Below are positions 46,300 through 51,307 of a DNA stretch of 51,307 nucleotides, one piece after another. The notes under the pieces are model-generated. The model searched no databases. It had not been told where the DNA came from and saw only the letters and a list, made by a program, of their open reading frames with translations. The position numbers were made by a program, and so were the translations under genes. The number at the start of each line of letters is the position of its first letter. Positions within the stretch are counted from its first letter, which is position 1. Source of the DNA: Bacteroidota bacterium (lineage in GTDB: Bacteria; Bacteroidota; Bacteroidia; Flavobacteriales; Flavobacteriaceae); contig CANHHG010000009.1 of NCBI GenBank assembly GCA_947460615.1, positions 1 to 51,307 of the forward strand, read 5' to 3'.

Positions 46300-47400
46300 A
46301 TGAGAACTATGAAAAATATCAAACTATTACTTAGCCTATTTGTTTTAACCATTCTAACAGGATGTGCTAAAGACAATGAAGAAATTAATTTGGATGCTAT
46401 TGCAGCACCAACGAACATTTCTGCAAAAATATCTATTTCCCCTGATAATACAGGTACTGTAACTATTATTCCAATTGGAGAAGGAATTTCACAATTTGAA
46501 GTGTATTATGGTGACAGTACAGTTCAACCTGCATTATTAGGTGCTGGTGTTCCAACAATACATCGATACAATGAAGGTAATTACACCCTTAGAGTGGTGG
46601 GAATTACATTAAATGGTAAAAGAACAGAAAGAACTTTTCCGTTGGCTATTTCATTCTTCCCGCCAACCAATTTAGCGGTTAATTTAACGGTTTCAACGTT
46701 AAACACAATGGAGATTAACGTTACTGCAACCGCTGATTTTCAAACAAATTTTAAAATTTACTATGGTGAAAATCCTAATGAAGTTCCTGAAACATTCTTA
46801 GAAGGAGAAACAAAAACACATGTTTATACTAATCCTGGAACCTACCAAGTTAGAGTGTTGGCAGTGAGTGGAAGTGCGCAATCAGCAGTTCCTTTTACAA
46901 GAATGGTTACTGTAACCAGATCGGTATTATTAGGTTTACCGATTGATTTCGAATCTACTTCAGTACCTTATACTTTCCTAAATTTTGATGGTGGAAACTC
47001 AACTAGAGTGGCTAATCCATTTCCAACAGGTATAAATACTTCGGCATTTGTTGGAAAAATGATTAAAGGACCTGGACAAGTTTGGGGAGGAAGTTTATTA
47101 TCACTCTCTTCACCGATAGACTTTTCAGTAAATAAGAAATTTAAAGTTAAAGTATATTCACCACGTGCTGGTGCTAAATTATTATTAAAAGTTGAAAATT
47201 TAACCAATTCGGGAATCAATTTTGAAAAAGAAGTTACAATTACTACCGCAAACGCTTGGCAAGAATTAACTTTCGACTACACTGCTATTCCTACTACAAA
47301 TTCATATCAAAAATTAGTTTTTATTTTTGATTTAGGTACTCAAGGAGATTCTTCTGCAAATTATACCTTCTATTTTGACTCTGTAATTTTGACTAACTAA
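46300..47400 (+). CDS. surface glycan-binding lipoprotein (SusE-position), two PKD/Ig-like domains plus module B
   Basis: The lipoprotein signal MKNIKLLLSLFVLTILTGC is followed by two Ig/PKD-like domains (about 30-120 and 125-210, each with YYGD/YYGEN and GxYxxRV patterns). A C-terminal beta-sandwich module (~215-366) has LPIDFES, FKVKVYSPRAGAKLLLKVE and LVFIFDLGTQGDSSANYTF. That module matches one module of the protein at 35972 almost motif for motif. In other flavobacterial loci the gene after susD encodes a surface laminarin-binding protein, so this role is inferred. Start: a TTG in the end of susD (46273) is open but would precede the signal peptide; ATG 46300 or 46309 is preferred. Confidence 0.88.
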   Translation: MRTMKNIKLLLSLFVLTILTGCAKDNEEINLDAIAAPTNISAKISISPDNTGTVTIIPIGEGISQFEVYYGDSTVQPALLGAGVPTIHRYNEGNYTLRVVGITLNGKRTERTFPLAISFFPPTNLAVNLTVSTLNTMEINVTATADFQTNFKIYYGENPNEVPETFLEGETKTHVYTNPGTYQVRVLAVSGSAQSAVPFTRMVTVTRSVLLGLPIDFESTSVPYTFLNFDGGNSTRVANPFPTGINTSAFVGKMIKGPGQVWGGSLLSLSSPIDFSVNKKFKVKVYSPRAGAKLLLKVENLTNSGINFEKEVTITTANAWQELTFDYTAIPTTNSYQKLVFIFDLGTQGDSSANYTFYFDSVILTN

Positions 47401-47435
47401 TTATGAATTATTTTCATAAACTAAATATTATTAAA

Positions 47436-49076
47436 ATGAAAAAAATATTAAATATTGCCTCCCTAATTACTTTATTCTTGATGGTAAGTTGTCAAGAGGA
47501 TATTAATACATTCGGAGATATTGATACGCCTTCAAATTTTGTGGTTAGCGCCCGAATTTTAGGTCAGAATAATACAACTGCTCCTAATGGTGACGGTAGT
47601 GGAAAAGTGCTATTTACAGCAAAAGCAGACAATGCAATTTCCTATCGATACATTTTTGGAGATGGAACTACAACCAATGCACCTTCAGGTATATTTGAGA
47701 AAAGATACAATCAAACAGGTTTAAATACTTTTACGGTTACTGTGATTGCTACTGGAAAGGGCGGTGTCGCAGCAACTACCACCTTAGATGTAACTATATT
47801 AAGTAATTTTGAAGACCCTGAAGCAGTACAATTCTTAACTGGAGGTTCTCAAAAAACGTGGTATTTTGCAGCTGCTGAGCCAGGACACCTTGGTGTTGGA
47901 CCAAACAGCTCGGATGATAATCAAAATTATTTTCCACTATGGTACCAAACAGCACCATGGGAAAAAGCAGCTTCACCAGATAGTGCCTGCCTTTATGGAA
48001 ATGAATTGATTTTTTCAAAAGTGGGGAATCAATTAAAATTCCAATTAAACAATCAAGGTCAGACCTTTTTTAATAAAGATTTTCAAAGTGTAGCAGGTGG
48101 AACTGCGGGTTATGATTTTTGTTACAACTATAATGCAGGAGGTTTAAAAAATGTGAATTTAGGACCTTCTGAATCAGTGGTTATGGCAAGCCCTAGTGCC
48201 GCAACTCGTACACGTGGAACCATGATGAATTTCTCTGACGGTGGTTTTATGGGTTACTATATTGGCCAAAGCTCTTATGAAATTTTATCAATTTCTGAAA
48301 CTAGAATGGTGGTTCGTGCCGTAATGGGTGGAAATCCAGCTTTAGCTTGGTACCATACTTTTACATCAGTTCAACCTACACAAGATGCAACTGATTATTC
48401 TAATTTAGTATTTTTTGATGAATTCACTACAGACGGAGCTCCAGATCCAAATAAATGGGGTTATGATTTAGGTGCAGGCGGATGGGGTAATGGAGAACTT
48501 CAAAACTACACTAACAGCCCTACAAATGCTGTGGTACAAGGTGGTAATTTAGTAATTACGGCTGTAAAAACCGGTAACTCTTATACTTCTGCTAGATTAA
48601 AATCAGAAAATAAATTCGAATTTAAATATGGTAAAGTAGAATTTAGAGCAAAGTTACCTGCTGGAGCGGGTACTTGGCCTGCTTTATGGATGTTAGGACA
48701 AAATTATGCAACAAATACTTGGCCTGCTTGTGGTGAAATTGACATTATGGAACATAAAGGTTTTGAACCAAATATTATTCATGGAACTGTTCACTACACT
48801 GGTCGTTCAGGTGGTAATGGAGTTACGTCTCGAATTACTTCAACGAATGTTTCTAGTACGTATCATATATACAAAGTTATTTGGAGTCCACAATCTATCC
48901 GTTTTTATGTAGATAACGTATTGTTTCATTCTGTGTTAAATACAAATTCACTTCCTTTCAATAGCGACTTTTTCTTAATTATGAATGTGGCTATGGGTGG
49001 TACTTTTGGAGGACCTGTAGATCCTACATTTACACAATCTTCAATGTCGGTTGATTACGTAAGAGTTTACCAATAA
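47436..49076 (+). CDS. GH16 beta-glucanase lipoprotein with PKD-like domain
   Basis: A surface endo-beta-glucanase, 546 residues from this start. The lipoprotein signal is MKKILNIASLITLFLMVSC. A PKD-like domain (about 25-120, YRYIFGDGTTTNAPSG) is followed by a ~170-residue middle region with WYFAAAEPGHLGVGP and MMNFSDGGFMGYYIG, of unknown role. The GH16 domain (~315-546) has GEIDIMEHKG, giving nucleophile E434, D436 and acid/base E439. The close motif fit with laminarinases suggests cleavage of beta-1,3-glucan to oligosaccharides for SusCD. An ATG at 47403 would add 11 residues before the signal peptide, so 47436 is chosen. It differs from the GH16 at 5593 in being a lipoprotein rather than a T9SS product. 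Confidence 0.92.
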   Translation: MKKILNIASLITLFLMVSCQEDINTFGDIDTPSNFVVSARILGQNNTTAPNGDGSGKVLFTAKADNAISYRYIFGDGTTTNAPSGIFEKRYNQTGLNTFTVTVIATGKGGVAATTTLDVTILSNFEDPEAVQFLTGGSQKTWYFAAAEPGHLGVGPNSSDDNQNYFPLWYQTAPWEKAASPDSACLYGNELIFSKVGNQLKFQLNNQGQTFFNKDFQSVAGGTAGYDFCYNYNAGGLKNVNLGPSESVVMASPSAATRTRGTMMNFSDGGFMGYYIGQSSYEILSISETRMVVRAVMGGNPALAWYHTFTSVQPTQDATDYSNLVFFDEFTTDGAPDPNKWGYDLGAGGWGNGELQNYTNSPTNAVVQGGNLVITAVKTGNSYTSARLKSENKFEFKYGKVEFRAKLPAGAGTWPALWMLGQNYATNTWPACGEIDIMEHKGFEPNIIHGTVHYTGRSGGNGVTSRITSTNVSSTYHIYKVIWSPQSIRFYVDNVLFHSVLNTNSLPFNSDFFLIMNVAMGGTFGGPVDPTFTQSSMSVDYVRVYQ

Positions 49077-49092
49077 AAATATGATATTGATA

Positions 49093-49125
49093 ACAACAAG
49101 CAATCACTTATTGCTTGTTGTTTTT
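49093..49125 (+). terminator. hairpin between the GH16 and GH3 genes
   Basis: AACAACAAGCAA, TCACTTA and TTGCTTGTTGTT form a 12-bp stem followed by a short T-run. It may end or attenuate the susC operon before the GH3 gene, or stabilise the upstream mRNA. Confidence 0.75.
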
Positions 49126-49148
49126 ATGAATTATTGAATTATCATTTG

Positions 49149-51307
49149 ATGAAAAACCTATTAAAATCTCTAATTGTATTAATTACTTTATTCTTTTTAA
49201 GTTGCTCTGCTCCTAAAGCACTAGTCGATTCTAATTATAGAATAAATCCAATGGATGTAAAAGTGGATTCTATTTTAAAACTAATGACCTTAGAAGAAAA
49301 AGTGGGTCAAATGAATCAATATAACGGATTTTGGGATATTACTGGGCCTTCCCCAAAGGACGGTCAAGCAGCAAAAAAATATGCCGATTTGAAAAGCGGT
49401 CGAGTTGGCGCAATGCTAAATGTAAAAGGGGTAAAGGATGTTCGTGCCATTCAAAAAATTGCTGTAGAACAAACTCGTTTAGGTATTCCTTTGCTTTTTG
49501 GATTTGATGTAATACATGGATACAAAACAATAAGTCCAATACCATTAGCTGAGGCTGCTAGTTGGGATTTACAAGCAATAAAAAATTCCGCTTCTATGGC
49601 TGCCGAAGAAGCTTCTTCAGAGGGTATCAATTGGACTTTTGCACCAATGGTAGATGTTGCTCGTGATGCTCGTTGGGGCCGTGTCATGGAAGGTGCAGGC
49701 GAAGATTCATTTTTGGGTAGCCAAATTGCAATTGCGAGAGTTCAAGGTTTTCAGGGAGATAATTTTAAATCGAATAAATCTATTTTAGCTTGCGCAAAAC
49801 ATTTTGCTGGTTATGCTTTTGCAGAATCTGGGCGCGATTATAATACAGTGGATATTAGTGAATCTACTTTACAAAATATCATTTTGCCACCATTTAAAGC
49901 AGCTTCTGATGCTGGAGTTAGAACTTTTATGAATTCTTTTAATGAAATTGGTGGTATTCCTTCAACGGGTAGTTCTTATTTGCAAAGAAAAATTCTTAAA
50001 GGGGATTGGAACTTTAATGGTTTTGTCGTTTCCGATTGGGGTTCAATTGGTGAAATGATAAATCATGGTTATGCAAAAGATAATAAACAAGCTACTGAAA
50101 TCGCCGTTAATGCTGGTTCTGATATGGATATGGAATCTAACGCTTATGTTGAAAATTTAGTGAACCTCGTTCGTGAAGGTAAAGTTAACGAAAGCTTTAT
50201 CGATGACGCTGCGGGAAGAATATTAAAAGTAAAATTTGAATTGGGATTGTTTGAAAATCCATATAAATATTGTGACGAAAATAATGAAAAACAAACGGTT
50301 GGAAAGCAAGCTTTTCAAGACGGAGTTTTAGATGTTGCTAAAAAGTCGATTGTACTTTTGAAAAATGAAAATGATTTATTGCCACTAAAAAAATCTGGGG
50401 TAAAAATCGGATTAATTGGCGCTTTAGCAAATGATAAAACTAGTCCTTTAGGAAGTTGGAGAATAGCAGCTGATGATAATACTGCAGTTTCTGTTTTAGA
50501 AGGATTGCAAAAATACAAAGACAACCAACTTACCTATGCTAAAGGTGCTGATGTAACTGTTGGAAGAACTCAATTTGTTTGGGAAACTAAAATAAATACC
50601 ACGGATAAATCAGCATTTGGTGAAGCGATTGCTTTAGCAAAAAAAGTAGATGTGGTGGTGATGGTTTTAGGAGAACACGGATTGCAAACAGGAGAGGGAA
50701 GAAGTAGAACTGAACTAGGTTTACCAGGAGTTCAACAAGAGTTATTAGAAGAAATATATAAAGTAAATACGAATATTGTTCTAGTTTTAAACAACGGACG
50801 CCCTTTGGTAATTCCATGGGCTGATGCTCACATACCGGCTATTGTTGAAGCGTGGCATTTAGGAACTCAGAGTGGAAATGCAATTGCTCAAGTACTATAT
50901 GGTGATTACAATCCAAGTGGAAAATTACCAATGACTTTTCCTAGAAATGTGGGTCAAGTGCCAATTTATTACAATTACAAAAATACGGGAAGACCAACAA
51001 TGAGCGAACCTGAAAGTGTATTCTGGTCTCATTATTCTGACGAAAAAAACACGCCGCTTTATCCATTTGGTTATGGGTTGAGTTATTCTAAATTTGAATA
51101 TTCTAACCTGAAGTTAAGTGCAAATTCATTGTCAAAAAATGGTGAAATTAAGGTTAGTTTCACACTCAAAAACACCGGGAAAGTAACTGGAAAAGAAGTT
51201 GCTCAATTTTATATTCGTGATTTAGTTGCAAGTACAACAAGACCTGAAAAAGAACTTAAAGGATTTGAAATGGTTGAATTGCAACCAAACGAATCTAAAG
51301 AAGTTAC
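49149..51307 (+). CDS. bglX: GH3 beta-glucosidase lipoprotein, C-terminus outside window
   Basis: An exo-acting enzyme that should convert laminari-oligosaccharides to glucose, in the periplasm or at the membrane. The lipoprotein signal is MKNLLKSLIVLITLFFLSC. The GH3 N-terminal barrel has MTLEEKVGQMNQ, FGFDVIHGYKT, APMVDVARDARWGR, ACAKHFAGYA and the nucleophile D296 in VVSDWGSIGEM. The C-terminal sandwich has VLLKNENDLLPL, LGEHGLQTGEGRSR, and PLYPFGYGLSYSKFEYS before the fibronectin-like domain, which is cut by the window edge after 719 codons. About 20-40 residues are probably missing. The layout matches BglX. Confidence 0.95.
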   Translation, partial: MKNLLKSLIVLITLFFLSCSAPKALVDSNYRINPMDVKVDSILKLMTLEEKVGQMNQYNGFWDITGPSPKDGQAAKKYADLKSGRVGAMLNVKGVKDVRAIQKIAVEQTRLGIPLLFGFDVIHGYKTISPIPLAEAASWDLQAIKNSASMAAEEASSEGINWTFAPMVDVARDARWGRVMEGAGEDSFLGSQIAIARVQGFQGDNFKSNKSILACAKHFAGYAFAESGRDYNTVDISESTLQNIILPPFKAASDAGVRTFMNSFNEIGGIPSTGSSYLQRKILKGDWNFNGFVVSDWGSIGEMINHGYAKDNKQATEIAVNAGSDMDMESNAYVENLVNLVREGKVNESFIDDAAGRILKVKFELGLFENPYKYCDENNEKQTVGKQAFQDGVLDVAKKSIVLLKNENDLLPLKKSGVKIGLIGALANDKTSPLGSWRIAADDNTAVSVLEGLQKYKDNQLTYAKGADVTVGRTQFVWETKINTTDKSAFGEAIALAKKVDVVVMVLGEHGLQTGEGRSRTELGLPGVQQELLEEIYKVNTNIVLVLNNGRPLVIPWADAHIPAIVEAWHLGTQSGNAIAQVLYGDYNPSGKLPMTFPRNVGQVPIYYNYKNTGRPTMSEPESVFWSHYSDEKNTPLYPFGYGLSYSKFEYSNLKLSANSLSKNGEIKVSFTLKNTGKVTGKEVAQFYIRDLVASTTRPEKELKGFEMVELQPNESKEV

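Overview
The window is AT-rich chromosomal DNA from a member of the Flavobacteriia, most likely Flavobacterium or a close relative. The evidence is the many Flavobacterium-style promoters (TTG, 17-23 nt, TAnnTTTG), starts without Shine-Dalgarno sequences, four proteins with type IX secretion (T9SS) C-terminal signals, a SusC/SusD pair, DUF4834/DUF1543/DUF4197 genes and a flavobacterial type of intergenic repeat. I see no tRNA, rRNA, CRISPR array, transposase or phage gene. This is largely a core genome stretch with one clear accessory locus at the right end.

Layout. 1-9008: partial rpmH, a TPR membrane protein, a TonB-dependent siderophore receptor, prfA, pyrF, a secreted GH16 glucanase, an alpha/beta hydrolase and a DUF4197 protein. 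9253-20566: a coenzyme-B12 acyl-CoA mutase region, with the fused mutase icmF on the plus strand. On the minus strand are meaB, a mitochondrial-type 2,4-dienoyl-CoA reductase, and both methylmalonyl-CoA mutase subunits in one operon behind an FtsB/DivIC-like gene. Together they handle propionyl-, isobutyryl-, butyryl- and unsaturated acyl-CoA. 20669-25774: udk, a NYN-LOTUS protein, a serine-palmitoyltransferase-like enzyme convergent with a GNAT-fold protein (a probable sphingolipid/sulfonolipid pair), and an outer-membrane barrel. 25897-35562: DUF4834, YfhO, a glycosyltransferase, two convergent T9SS hydrolases (M28 peptidase and esterase) and uvrA.

35972-51307 is a polysaccharide utilization locus whose enzymes point to a beta-1,3-glucan such as laminarin. 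It holds a large T9SS glycan-binding protein, a membrane-anchored one-component regulator (propeller, Y_Y_Y, TM, coil, LuxR-type HTH, no kinase), SusC, SusD, a surface glycan-binding lipoprotein, a PKD-GH16 lipoprotein and a GH3 beta-glucosidase cut by the window edge. A closely related beta-sandwich module occurs in the T9SS protein and in the lipoprotein.

The most interesting non-coding signal is a ~66-69 nt element present three times (3428-3493, 22224-22291, and 15652-15720 on the minus strand). Its stems are kept by compensatory base changes, so it looks like a structured RNA family rather than a passive repeat.
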